DNA of 64,000 nt, from the NCBI GenBank assembly GCA_016194745.1, contig JACQBA010000012.1:211224-275223 (forward strand). The letters run 5' to 3'. Made by a program: the position numbers and the translations under genes. This stretch comes from Elusimicrobiota bacterium. Lineage in GTDB: Bacteria > Elusimicrobiota > Elusimicrobia > UBA1565 > JACRDR01. Below the pieces are notes generated by a model. That model ran no database searches. It was given only the letters and a program-made list of their open reading frames with translations, and had not been told where the DNA came from. Shown in pieces: positions 1-7,955 of the stretch. The number at the start of each line of letters is the position of its first letter. Position 1 is the stretch's first letter.

Positions 1-1419
1 CTTGAGCACCTCGTCGACGGGAAGCTTCGTACCCATCGACAGCGTCGGCCCGCCGGGAACGACGAGCCGGCGCGCGGCGACGACGGCGCCGGGCTCGCCC
101 GCGTAGGCGACCTCGGTCAGCGCGTCCGCCCGCACCCAGCCCGTGTACGGCTTCCATTTACTCTGCTGCTTGAAGGCGTCCTGCTCGACGGCCTCGACCT
201 TCACCCAGTCGCCGTCCGCCTCGAGCGCGAGGACCTTCTCGCCGTAGAGGAGCTGGGTGAGGCGGTTCGGGTTCATCGTGTCCGTCGCTTTTTCGCCGCC
301 CGGCTTCTTGAGCAGATCGACCGTCGGCGTCACCGCCACCATCGGCACGGGGAAGCGCGGCCCGATCACGTAGACGAGGCCGCGCTTCTTGCCGAGCCAT
401 GCCTTGGCGAACTCGGCGCGCTTGTAGATCCTGCGGGCTTCGCCGCGCGTCTTGGAGGCCGGGTCGACCGCGATCACGTCGCCCGACTCGGTGAACCCCG
501 CGATGACGAGCAGGTGGCCGCTCGTGGACTTGATCGGGGCCCCGCTCAGTTCCTCCTTGCCGAAGGTGATGGACGCGACGAGAGGTCGGCCGGAGGCGAT
601 GATCTCCTGGGCCGCGTCGAAGGAGCCGAGCCGCGCGACGTAGCCGCTCAAGCCGGCGTTGGCCGCGCAGGCCACGTTGAGCGGCCAGTTCCCGAAGAGC
701 TGGGACTCCCTGTCTTGTACCATCAGCGCCACGTCGACGGTCTTCTTGCGCACGCCCCAAAACTCGAGGACCATCGACAAGGAGGTCGGGCTGCAAATGT
801 TGCTCTTGTACTTGTCCTGCTCCTCCATCTGGGACCGCGGCGTGATGTTGAGCTCGCGCACCCAGGGCCCGGCCCGGAACGGGGACGTCGACACGGCCGG
901 AGCGGCCGTCATGTCGAGAAAGGTGAAGGCGAGCTTGCGCAGGACGGCCTTGCGCTCGAGCGTCGCGCGGTAGCGGAACGAGACCGCCTTCTTCTTGAGC
1001 TTGAGCGTGTCGACGTCGACCCAGCCGATCGCGTCGTCCTGCTTTCCCAGGCTGCGGCCGCCCGCGCCGTCCCACCGACCGAGCCCGTACCAACCCGACC
1101 GTTCGCCGGTCTCCGTCTTTACCTGGACATGCAGCTCGATCGACGCGCCTTTGGGCAGGTCCGCGTTCCAGGAACCGACGAGGTTGTCAAACGGCTGCGG
1201 GGCGGCGATCTCGGGCGATTCCAGCGTGCCCGGTCCGGCAAAGGCGCCCCGCTCGAACGGCAGCGGCTTGAGGCCGTCGATCTTGGCCTCTTTGAAGTCC
1301 AGAGGAGTGGAGTGGATCAAGGTCATGCCTGCCGATGCGAGCACGGGCGACAAACTCGCCGCCGCCAGCGCCAAAAGAAAAACGGCCGCCGCATCTCGAT
1401 GCGGCGTACCGTTTTCCAT
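1..1419 (-). CDS. Secreted C39-like cysteine peptidase with SH3 domain (partial, C-terminus outside window)
   Basis: This open frame runs from an ATG at 1419 to the window edge (473 codons, no stop seen). Residues about 12-30 form a signal peptide. After a beta-rich region comes a papain-like C39 core: Cys209 in the motif ICSPTSLSMVL and His302 in SGHLLVIAGF, followed by a DPAS motif, matching the Cys/His pair of the Peptidase_C39_2 family. From about residue 363 the sequence resembles a bacterial SH3 domain of the kind found in NlpC/P60 peptidases (LLYGEKVLALEADGDWVKV, then GWVRADALTEVAYAGE). The protein probably acts in the periplasm or outside the cell on peptides or peptidoglycan. It lies 25 bp downstream of the ferredoxin gene on the same strand and probably shares its transcript. 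A further NlpC/P60 domain beyond the window edge is possible but unseen. Confidence 0.8.
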   Translation of the reverse strand, partial: MENGTPHRDAAAVFLLALAAASLSPVLASAGMTLIHSTPLDFKEAKIDGLKPLPFERGAFAGPGTLESPEIAAPQPFDNLVGSWNADLPKGASIELHVQVKTETGERSGWYGLGRWDGAGGRSLGKQDDAIGWVDVDTLKLKKKAVSFRYRATLERKAVLRKLAFTFLDMTAAPAVSTSPFRAGPWVRELNITPRSQMEEQDKYKSNICSPTSLSMVLEFWGVRKKTVDVALMVQDRESQLFGNWPLNVACAANAGLSGYVARLGSFDAAQEIIASGRPLVASITFGKEELSGAPIKSTSGHLLVIAGFTESGDVIAVDPASKTRGEARRIYKRAEFAKAWLGKKRGLVYVIGPRFPVPMVAVTPTVDLLKKPGGEKATDTMNPNRLTQLLYGEKVLALEADGDWVKVEAVEQDAFKQQSKWKPYTGWVRADALTEVAYAGEPGAVVAARRLVVPGGPTLSMGTKLPVDEVLK

Positions 1420-1444
1420 GGCGTCACTACGCCGGCGAAGATCG

Positions 1445-1759
1445 CTATTTTACGAGCTTGTTTTCCGGCTTCTTCGGAGGATCATTCGGCGGCCTCGGGG
1501 TGACCTTGGCGTTGCCCTTGAACGTTGGAGTCAGCTCCTTGTTGATCCCCGCCCATTCCGGGCTCTCGTCGACGGAGCCGACGATCGCGCCGATGGGGCA
1601 TTCGGGCAGGCAGACGCCGCAGTCGATGCAGACTTCGGGGTCGATGATCATGAAGGCTTCGCCCTTGTAAGGGCCGGGGTGGATGCACTCAACGGGGCAC
1701 ACGTCCACGCAGGCCGCGTACACTTCGCCGAGACATTTCTCGATGATGACGTGAGACAT
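1445..1759 (-). CDS. Ferredoxin, 7Fe/8Fe type
   Basis: A 104-residue soluble electron carrier. The N-terminal part has the pattern C-x7-C-x3-CP (CLGEVYAACVDVCPVECI), typical of a [3Fe-4S] or modified [4Fe-4S] site. It is followed by a canonical C-x2-C-x2-C-x3-CP motif (CIDCGVCLPECP) for a [4Fe-4S] cluster. This is the bacterial FdxA-like dicluster ferredoxin layout. The C-terminal 25 residues are Pro/Lys-rich. The start at 1759 is supported by an AAAGGAGG Shine-Dalgarno sequence 9 bases upstream. The gene is divergent from the porin gene at 1842. The electron partner cannot be told from the context. Confidence 0.93.
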   Translation of the reverse strand: MSHVIIEKCLGEVYAACVDVCPVECIHPGPYKGEAFMIIDPEVCIDCGVCLPECPIGAIVGSVDESPEWAGINKELTPTFKGNAKVTPRPPNDPPKKPENKLVK

Positions 1760-1793
1760 TGAAGAACGCCTCCTTTAAACTCGATCGACAAAA

Positions 1794-1823
1794 CTGCTAG
1801 ACTTCGTCGCAGTTCCGCGTCAA
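1794..1823 (-). promoter_or_regulatory. Predicted promoter of the ferredoxin gene
   Basis: On the minus strand TTGACG (1818-1823) and TAGCAG (1794-1799) are separated by 18 bases. The predicted transcript would start near 1787 and carry the GGAGG ribosome-binding site of the ferredoxin gene. The -10 element is poor, so this is tentative. Confidence 0.35.
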
Positions 1824-1841
1824 TTTTATCTCTCTTTATCC

Positions 1842-3293
1842 GTGGGTGTCAACATAAGGCAGGGCGTCGTGATCGGCGCGTTGCTGCTATTGGCGCCCTG
1901 CGCAAGTCCTCAGGAACAGCCTCCCGCCGCGCCCGGCGCGGGCGTTTCCTCGATCTCGACGTCGACGCTCCGGTCCGTTTTCCGCGGGAGCTCGGCTCCG
2001 CCCGGTCTCGCCATCGCGTCCGTTCCTTGGCGACTGTCGGGCAGCATGTCTCTGAACTGGCGCAATGTCGGACCGAAGCAGCCTCGGTTCGAGACTCAGA
2101 TCCAGGACCAGATCTATCTCGCGGACATGTATTTGGCGTTCCACGGCCCGGTCGTGGAGGACGTGCCGTTCTGGCTCGAGTTCAACATGCCGACGGGCGG
2201 CCAAGGACAGACAAACCTCTACCAGTTTTACTTTCAGTACAATAAGCTGGACCGCTGGACGTTTCACTTCGGGAAATTCCTCGTTCCTTTTGGCCGCTAC
2301 AACGAGCTCTACAAGCCGGACATGTTCCTGGCGGTGACGCGGCCCCTCTTGTACGCCTCTCCGGATAGCCTTGACCTCGTCGTGCGCATCAATTCTCCGC
2401 GACCGCCATTCAGTTCCGGCTACACCGACATCGGTGCGCGGGCGAGCTACTATCCCATTAGTGATCTGCCGATCGTTCCCTCCGAGTTAACGACATACGT
2501 GGTGAACGGTCTGGGCGAGTCGTCGAATCGCCAACGCGGGTTTCCGAGCCCGCAGAACCTCGGTATTCCCGCGCCGCCGGCGAACGGGGTCGCGATCGAC
2601 TTCGGTCATGAAAATAATAACCTCGCGGACTCAAACAACAACAAAGCGATCGGCGGACGAGTCGTCTACTCTCTGGGCAGCTTGAAGCTTCCCTGGCCCA
2701 TTCCCGAGCGGGTGCATGGCATTGACGGGCTGACGATGGGCATCTCGGCGATGGGGGGGCAGTACGACTTGGAGGGCGGACTCGGTTATCGGATGGTTGG
2801 CACGGACTTCGCTTTCGAGTACCGTGATATTACCTTCACGGCCGAGTACCAGTACTCGTGGACACAATTTAAGTCGCCGATCAGCATTTCTAGCCCGACC
2901 GTGATCGTGCCGACAGTGTTCGCGCGCGACTACGAGGAGATCAACGGGTACTTCATCCAGGGCGCGTATCCGCTGATCCGCAAGCCGACGTACGGCAAAC
3001 GGGTGACCCTTGTCGGCGTATGGAACCAGATGTTTCGCCGCGGCCCGCTTCTCGAGCTCCTGCTCAACCAGTCGATCAACGGGACTACATTTCCGTCGAT
3101 CGCGGCGTGGAATCCCACGGAGCCGCGATTGAGCACTCGATTGGATAAGTGGACGGTCGCGATCCACTACCTACTGACGGACAACTTCATCCTGAAAGCG
3201 GACTATTCCTATTGGCTTCTCGGCAGTTCCAGCAGCCAGGTCGGCCTACCGAACATCTACCAAGGAGCGTTCTCAGCCGTCTTAAGCTTCTGA
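1842..3293 (+). CDS. Outer-membrane beta-barrel porin-like protein
   Basis: A 483-residue exported protein. The N-terminus is hydrophobic (VVIGALLLLAPCASP) and contains a lipobox-like LAPC, although porins are normally not lipidated. The body alternates short amphipathic strands (DQIYLADMYLAFHG, WTFHFGKFLVPFGRYNEL, TFTAEYQYSWTQF), as in phosphate-selective porin O/P-like barrels, and it ends in Phe (AVLSF), the usual C-terminal signal for barrel assembly. The start is a GTG without a clear ribosome-binding site; a GTG further in could be used. It stands alone, divergent from the ferredoxin gene. The substrate is unknown; the class assignment rests on strand pattern rather than a recognised motif. 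Confidence 0.7.
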   Translation: MGVNIRQGVVIGALLLLAPCASPQEQPPAAPGAGVSSISTSTLRSVFRGSSAPPGLAIASVPWRLSGSMSLNWRNVGPKQPRFETQIQDQIYLADMYLAFHGPVVEDVPFWLEFNMPTGGQGQTNLYQFYFQYNKLDRWTFHFGKFLVPFGRYNELYKPDMFLAVTRPLLYASPDSLDLVVRINSPRPPFSSGYTDIGARASYYPISDLPIVPSELTTYVVNGLGESSNRQRGFPSPQNLGIPAPPANGVAIDFGHENNNLADSNNNKAIGGRVVYSLGSLKLPWPIPERVHGIDGLTMGISAMGGQYDLEGGLGYRMVGTDFAFEYRDITFTAEYQYSWTQFKSPISISSPTVIVPTVFARDYEEINGYFIQGAYPLIRKPTYGKRVTLVGVWNQMFRRGPLLELLLNQSINGTTFPSIAAWNPTEPRLSTRLDKWTVAIHYLLTDNFILKADYSYWLLGSSSSQVGLPNIYQGAFSAVLSF

Positions 3294-3355
3294 GCCGTCG
3301 CTTCAGGCGGCAACGAGGCGGCAACACCGTTGATCCGAGCCCCGGCAATAGACCC

Positions 3356-3384
3356 TTGACAATGACTTTGGGCGCCCATACAAT
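3356..3384 (+). promoter_or_regulatory. Near-consensus promoter for the small lipoprotein gene
   Basis: TTGACA (3356-3361), a 17-base spacer and TACAAT (3379-3384). The expected transcription start is near 3391. This lies just past the ATG at 3388, so the earlier in-frame start of the lipoprotein gene is unlikely to be used. Confidence 0.8.
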
Positions 3385-3450
3385 CTCATGATCGTCGCAT
3401 GGAGGCCGCTTCACGTCGAACGGCGGGGAGCGCCTCGTGCCCGAACCGAT

Positions 3451-3654
3451 ATGAGAAAGACCCTGAAAGAGCTGTCCAACGTGATGTACGTGTTGCCTAT
3501 CCTGCTCGCCCTGGCCGGTTGCGGTAGCAACGGGTGCGGACCGGATGCGGCCCAAAAGACGACCTGTGGGGCCGGCACCATCGGACAGAAGCAGTCGGAC
3601 GGCTCTTGCATGTGCGTCCCCAACGCGAACGGCCTGAGCAGCACCTGCAGCTAA
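3451..3654 (+). CDS. Small Cys-rich lipoprotein
   Basis: A 67-residue predicted lipoprotein: a charged N-terminus (MRKTLKELSN), a hydrophobic stretch, and the lipobox LAGC with Cys24 as the lipidation site. The mature part is only about 44 residues and has six further Cys (NGCGP, TTCGAG, SCMCV, the final CS), suggesting disulfide bonds or metal binding. No family is recognised. The start at 3451 is chosen because the promoter at 3356-3384 would begin transcription after the in-frame ATG at 3388, and because it gives a normal signal peptide. The leader of about 60 bases contains no obvious ribosome-binding site at ideal spacing. A terminator hairpin follows, so it is a single-gene unit. Confidence 0.6.
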   Translation: MRKTLKELSNVMYVLPILLALAGCGSNGCGPDAAQKTTCGAGTIGQKQSDGSCMCVPNANGLSSTCS

Positions 3655-3675
3655 GTCGTTCGCGATAGGACGCTT

Positions 3676-3706
3676 AAGGCCTCCGGGACATCGTCCCGGG
3701 GGCCTT
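3676..3706 (+). terminator. Strong hairpin terminator after the lipoprotein gene
   Basis: A 14-bp stem (3676-3689 pairing with 3693-3706, one G-U pair) closes a 3-base loop. The 3' side ends in CCTTT, but only a short T tract follows. It could act in both directions, since the next gene converges from the minus strand. Confidence 0.7.
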
Positions 3707-3763
3707 TGCATCTTGAAGACGGCCCATTAGACCCAGAGCGATCTAGGCCCTTTGGGCCCTGGG

Positions 3764-4600
3764 TTATCGGTTGAAGTTGACCTTGTTGGGATCGAAGTTG
3801 CTCTGCTGAAGGAACTGCTGAAGGGCTGGGTTCTCTTTGATGGCGGCGTTCTTCGCTTGATTGGGATCGACGGTGCCTTCCGCGATACCCGCGAAAACCT
3901 CTCCGGGCAGACCGATCGCGGTTGCGAATTTCTTGACGAGCTTGGCGGCGTTGCTGTCCGCTTCGAGGTAGGCGCGCCCGGCGTTGGCCAGCTCCGACGG
4001 CGTTTGACGGGCGAACTCGGCGATTACGCTCAGGAATACTTTTTGTCCCGCGTATTTTTTCACAAGCGACGCGAAATTGGGGGAGCGCGCCACGTTCCAG
4101 GCGAATTTGATCGGATCATGGTCGCGGAAGTATTCGTTGTTGAACTTACGGAGATCGGAATGCTTCATCCACTCTTGTCCGTACTGCCGAAGCAGCGGCG
4201 AGGCCTTTGAGTACCTCTCCGCAATTTTTTGGTAGCGGACCTCGTTGACGCGTACGAGCCGCGTGATTGTGATGGCCGCCGCCTCTTTCTTGCTAGCGGG
4301 CTTGCCGCCGAGGCGGATGTCTCCGGATCCTTGGATCATGGTGAGGCTGCCGTCGGGAGGAGGAGGCGCGGCTTCCTCTTTCGGCAACGGCTGCGCAGGA
4401 GTGTCGGACGACTGAGCCTCCGCGGGCACCTCCATGTTGACGTCCAGGCCCGTGGCGCTGTAGGCGTGCGGCCTGATCGCCTTGCGCTGGTAGGCGAGAA
4501 CGAAGAGCGCCATCGCCGCAAGACTGCCGAAAAAGAGGACGAGAAGAGGCCCGCTGATCGGGGCCCGCGGCTTCTTGCCGCCCCGGCCCGAGGTGCTCAT
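3764..4600 (-). CDS. Single-pass membrane protein, paralogue of the upstream gene
   Basis: A 278-residue protein with a short basic N-terminus, one membrane segment at about residues 16-40 (GPLLVLFFGSLAAMALFVLA), a Pro-rich linker, and a helical C-terminal domain presumably in the periplasm. The C-terminal domain shares a signature with the gene immediately upstream: DLRKFNNEYF...VARSPNFASLVKKYA here against DLNKVNSDYW...TVRSPNFAKMLKKYA there, so the pair arose by tandem duplication. The ATG at 4600 overlaps the upstream stop codon (ATGA), implying translational coupling. No known family or function is recognised. Confidence 0.75.
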   Translation of the reverse strand: MSTSGRGGKKPRAPISGPLLVLFFGSLAAMALFVLAYQRKAIRPHAYSATGLDVNMEVPAEAQSSDTPAQPLPKEEAAPPPPDGSLTMIQGSGDIRLGGKPASKKEAAAITITRLVRVNEVRYQKIAERYSKASPLLRQYGQEWMKHSDLRKFNNEYFRDHDPIKFAWNVARSPNFASLVKKYAGQKVFLSVIAEFARQTPSELANAGRAYLEADSNAAKLVKKFATAIGLPGEVFAGIAEGTVDPNQAKNAAIKENPALQQFLQQSNFDPNKVNFNR

Positions 4601-5445
4601 TGCTTCTGGAATTGGCCCATGGCTTCCGGAGGCACGATCCCGAGAAGCGCCTGCGACTGGAGATACTGTTGGACCTCGGGCAGCTCCAGGGGGCTCTTGC
4701 CCTTTTCCTGCGCGTCGCCCATCGCCATGAGCACGCGAACGGACGGAAGGCCGGGCAGCGTGACGTCTTTGATCGCGTTGAACACGACGGGATTTTTCAC
4801 AAGCATCATGCTCGCGTGCTGGACCGCCGGCTTGTATAGGAGGTCCTTCGCCGCCTTGCCCAGGTCCGAGCTCGTCGCGTACTTCTTGAGCATCTTGGCG
4901 AAGTTGGGCGAGCGCACGGTCCCGAGGACGAACGACATGGCGTCCCGCGTCTTCCAATAGTCGGAGTTGACTTTGTTGAGGTCCTTATACGAGCGGAACT
5001 CTCTAGACCATCCCATGAGCGCTTTGCTGTTTCGGAAGGCGGGCGTGTGCTGGTATCGAATGAGTTCTCCGGCCGCTTGATCTAGAGTGCCGCCTCTTCC
5101 CGCGTAATCGGCATCCTCTTGGTTCTGCGCCGGCGGCTGCCCCGGCTGCGTCTGAGGACGGTTCTGCGGACGGCCAAAGGGGGACTTAGAATTCGAGATC
5201 ATGTTCAGCGAATCGGTCGGATGGGCCGGCTGCGCTTGAGGCTGCGGCAGGCGCGACAGCGGCCCCGGAGAATCCTGCGGCTGCGACGGGATCCAGAGCT
5301 TCTGCTTGGACTGGGTGTATTCGTCGCTGCCGTTGGACCGGCTCTGCCAATACCAGAACGCGATCCCGCCGTCCGCTAATAGGAAAAGGACGATGGCGAT
5401 AAGCGCCAGGTTGCTGTTGTTATTGCGATTACTTTGATATTCCAT
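4597..5445 (-). CDS. Single-pass membrane protein, first of a paralogous pair
   Basis: A 282-residue protein with an Asn-rich N-terminus, a membrane segment at about residues 12-34 (LALIAIVLFLLADGGIAFWY), a Gln/Pro-rich linker to about residue 115 and a helical C-terminal domain. That domain contains the signature RSPNFAKMLKKYA shared with the downstream paralogue. A predicted promoter lies at 5473-5501. The two genes overlap by 4 bases and probably give a pair of interacting envelope proteins. The function is unknown; no catalytic motif is visible. Confidence 0.75.
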   Translation of the reverse strand: MEYQSNRNNNSNLALIAIVLFLLADGGIAFWYWQSRSNGSDEYTQSKQKLWIPSQPQDSPGPLSRLPQPQAQPAHPTDSLNMISNSKSPFGRPQNRPQTQPGQPPAQNQEDADYAGRGGTLDQAAGELIRYQHTPAFRNSKALMGWSREFRSYKDLNKVNSDYWKTRDAMSFVLGTVRSPNFAKMLKKYATSSDLGKAAKDLLYKPAVQHASMMLVKNPVVFNAIKDVTLPGLPSVRVLMAMGDAQEKGKSPLELPEVQQYLQSQALLGIVPPEAMGQFQKQ

Positions 5446-5472
5446 TGGGGCGCAGCAGCCCTATATACAGGA

Positions 5473-5501
5473 AGTATGACCCTCCGCCCATCGGGTGTCA
5501 A
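5473..5501 (-). promoter_or_regulatory. Promoter of the paralogous membrane-protein pair
   Basis: On the minus strand TTGACA (5496-5501), a 17-base spacer and CATACT (5473-5478). This predicts a start near 5466 and a leader of about 20 bases before the ATG at 5445. Confidence 0.6.
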
Positions 5502-5521
5502 GACCGACGAAGTTTCGTCAT

Positions 5522-6805
5522 TTAGGCGAATTCCGCGGGTTCCGCGACCAGTAGGCGGCAGTTGAATCCGACGGACCAACGGAAGACGGGAATCTTTATG
5601 CGGCGCTCGGCCACGATGCGAAATCCCGCGGCCTCGAGGCGCCTGCGCCACCGTTCGAGCGAGCCGAAGCCGCGGGGATCCCACGGCATCCCCAAGAGCG
5701 CGAAGATGACCGCATGCAGCACTTGGATTCCGGCGGCGCCCCACGGCGTGTCGTAGTAGTCCTCTATGAGCAGGAATCGTCTTGCGGTGACGCGCCGAAT
5801 CTCGATCAAAAGCCGGTGAGGATCGCGGCAATGGTGAAGGCAGAACACCGACAGGCAGACATCGACCGCTCGATCGGGCAGGTCGATGGTCCGGCCATCA
5901 AACGCGCGGACTACCACTGCCCCCATCGTCGCCGGGGCGATGTCTATGGCGGAGGCCCGTGCCTTTCTCGTCGAGGCGAGATGCTCCGCGAGCAGGCCCT
6001 CGGAGGCGCCGACGTCGAGCATAGAGGACCCGGGGTCGATCAAGTCCTCCATTTGAGAGCCGAAGAAGCGCGCGCGGAACCGCAATTCGGCTTCCATCCA
6101 GCGCTGAACCGCCATCGCGATCGGTGCATGACCCGAGTGGAGCAGCCAACCTCCTGCGATGGCAATCGAAACCGTTTGTGAGCCCGCGGCTAGTCCGAGG
6201 GTGCGCAGTAACGTCATGTGAACGTAGGGCCACGGTCGCAGCGCCCAATACAGCCAATACGCCTGCATGAAAGCGCCGATCACGGCGGCGCCCAGGAACC
6301 ACCATCCTGCGACGCGTAGGCTGGTGGTCCATCGGTTCTTTCCGGACAACAAGTGCGAGTCTTCTATCAGGCGGGCACAGGGTACTCGAGCGCCGTCGAT
6401 GGCTGCCGCGATCTCCTCGCGAAGAGAAACCAATATCGAAACGAGAGGTATTGGTTCGAGAAATCCGGCGAGCCGGAGGTAATTTCTTGCTCCCGAGCCG
6501 ACGCTCTTGAGGCGGAGTCGTCCATCGGAAATGAAAGCCGCGTGGGTGATCGGCGGCAAGACGGTCTCCGGTCGTTCGGGCTCTCCATCGGTCCACGCCA
6601 GGATTTCGCTGCCGGGGGGCGCCGAAGCGATGCCGGATAGGATCGCTTCGAGCGGGTCCTCGCCGGCGGCGTGCGCGAACTTGGGTCGGGCGTCGTGCAA
6701 GTCTCGTCGCCGCCAGGCGAACAGGGCAAGCAGGAGCGGAGCCGCGCATTGCAGAACGCCTAGCGAGGCGCAAGCGAGCACGAGTGTGCGTTCGGAGACG
6801 ACCAT
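5522..6805 (-). CDS. Membrane-anchored class I SAM-dependent methyltransferase
   Basis: A 427-residue protein. The N-terminal half has hydrophobic segments at about residues 6-25, 165-190 and 200-220 separated by a soluble stretch. The C-terminal half, from about residue 255, is a Methyltransf_11-type Rossmann domain: motif I is MLDVGASEGLLAEHL, followed by the acidic residue of ASAIDIAP, and later DVCLSVFCLHHCRDP and the segment LERWRRRLEAAGF. Such domains methylate small molecules or lipids; the membrane part suggests a lipid or membrane-bound substrate. The start at 6805 is preferred over an in-frame start 31 codons upstream because a good promoter (6815-6843) lies between them. It is divergent from the SGNH hydrolase gene. 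Confidence 0.78.
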   Translation of the reverse strand: MVVSERTLVLACASLGVLQCAAPLLLALFAWRRRDLHDARPKFAHAAGEDPLEAILSGIASAPPGSEILAWTDGEPERPETVLPPITHAAFISDGRLRLKSVGSGARNYLRLAGFLEPIPLVSILVSLREEIAAAIDGARVPCARLIEDSHLLSGKNRWTTSLRVAGWWFLGAAVIGAFMQAYWLYWALRPWPYVHMTLLRTLGLAAGSQTVSIAIAGGWLLHSGHAPIAMAVQRWMEAELRFRARFFGSQMEDLIDPGSSMLDVGASEGLLAEHLASTRKARASAIDIAPATMGAVVVRAFDGRTIDLPDRAVDVCLSVFCLHHCRDPHRLLIEIRRVTARRFLLIEDYYDTPWGAAGIQVLHAVIFALLGMPWDPRGFGSLERWRRRLEAAGFRIVAERRIKIPVFRWSVGFNCRLLVAEPAEFA

Positions 6806-6814
6806 AGCCGCGCC

Positions 6815-6843
6815 AGTATAGCGGCGGCACGCGGAGAGCGCAA
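6815..6843 (-). promoter_or_regulatory. Promoter of the methyltransferase gene, near-leaderless
   Basis: On the minus strand TTGCGC (6838-6843), a 17-base spacer and TATACT (6815-6820). The hexamer ends 9 bases before the ATG at 6805, so the transcript would begin at or a few bases before the start codon. Confidence 0.6.
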
Positions 6844-6859
6844 CGTGCGGCGCCTCGCC

Positions 6860-6889
6860 TTGACAAAGAGGGTCGGGGGGGCCAACATT
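6860..6889 (+). promoter_or_regulatory. Predicted divergent promoter of the SGNH hydrolase gene
   Basis: TTGACA (6860-6865), an 18-base spacer and a weak AACATT (6884-6889) ending 7 bases before the ATG at 6897. This again predicts a leaderless transcript. It lies back to back with the methyltransferase promoter. Confidence 0.45.
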
Positions 6890-6896
6890 CGATGTC

Positions 6897-7955
6897 ATGC
6901 CCTTCGGATCTGCCTTTCAATGGAGACGCGGAGCGGCGCTTACCGCGTGCGCCGCGGTCCTAGCGGCGTCGGTCCGGCCCGACTACGGGCGCGCTCCTGC
7001 GGACGGGTTTGAGCCGGCGGGCTTCGGGGGGGGCAAGGCGCTGGAGATGGCGCTGATCGGCGACAGCCTTAGCACGAATTTTCATCTCGCCGGTACGTGG
7101 AGCATGATTCAGATGTGCCGGAGGGCGCATCGGTCGGGCGGCAACTGGTTCATGGACCCGCAGCCCGCGACGAGCGGGATCGTCAGTCTCGCGGCCCTTT
7201 TGGGACGGTTGACCCGCGTTCGCGCCGTCAATCGTTCGACGGTCGGCTCCTACGTCGACGGCGCTTTTCCGGATGCCCGGCATCCCGTCGTCATGTGGGT
7301 GATGCGGTCTCTCACCTTCCGGCAGCAAGTCACCCGCCTCATCGAGAAACGAGATTTCCCAGATGTCGTGCTGGTTTGGGTCGGCCACCCGAACCTCGAC
7401 TGGGTTCGGGGATTTCAAAAGTACGGGCGCGGAGACATTCCCGGCTATCTGGGATCCATTGCCGATAGGATGGCAAGGACTTACGACGCGCAGCTTCGCC
7501 GCTTGGTCAGACGTGCCGACGAAAAGAGGACGCCTACGTTGATCCTCGTCTACGGGCTTGTCGACATGCGCTCCGGCGCCCGATCGCGCCAGACGATGAT
7601 GGGCCTGAAGACGGCGGATCCTGGGCGATATCCCCGCCTGTACGACGCGTCCGACATCTTCCTTGGATTGCGACCCGAGAACAGCGCAGGAACATCGGAA
7701 CTTCGCGATTTGGTCAACGAGCGCATGAAGCGGGTCGTCGAATCATTGGCCGCGTCGGGGAAGGTGCTCGTCGAATACTCGGATGCTCTCGCGCGCGTGG
7801 ATATTTCCGACCCGCTCTTGGCGAATCGCCACGACGCGTGGCATGCGTCCGCCGCGGGACATTCTCGCTGGGCCGAAGCGGCGTTCGCAGATTTGGAGCC
7901 TCGCTTGCGTCGTCACCGCTTACTGTCCGGGAACCCCTCCGCGCCCCGGCCCTGA
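6897..7955 (+). CDS. SGNH/GDSL-family hydrolase
   Basis: A 352-residue protein with a possible N-terminal signal (residues 11-27). Block I of the SGNH family is seen in MALIGDSLSTNFH (nucleophile Ser in GDS). Block V is seen near the C-terminus in DAWHASAAGHSRWAEAA (the Asp-x-x-His pair). The region between is longer than in small GDSL esterases. These enzymes are esterases, lipases or carbohydrate deacetylases acting in the envelope or outside. The last 36 bp overlap the end of the convergent glycosyltransferase gene. The neighbouring methyltransferase and glycosyltransferase suggest a lipid or surface-glycan job, which is an inference. Confidence 0.78.
   Translation: MPFGSAFQWRRGAALTACAAVLAASVRPDYGRAPADGFEPAGFGGGKALEMALIGDSLSTNFHLAGTWSMIQMCRRAHRSGGNWFMDPQPATSGIVSLAALLGRLTRVRAVNRSTVGSYVDGAFPDARHPVVMWVMRSLTFRQQVTRLIEKRDFPDVVLVWVGHPNLDWVRGFQKYGRGDIPGYLGSIADRMARTYDAQLRRLVRRADEKRTPTLILVYGLVDMRSGARSRQTMMGLKTADPGRYPRLYDASDIFLGLRPENSAGTSELRDLVNERMKRVVESLAASGKVLVEYSDALARVDISDPLLANRHDAWHASAAGHSRWAEAAFADLEPRLRRHRLLSGNPSAPRP

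Noticed and set aside
3388..3450. In-frame upstream start for the small lipoprotein
   Set aside because: The promoter at 3356-3384 would start transcription after this ATG, and the longer N-terminus spoils the signal peptide.
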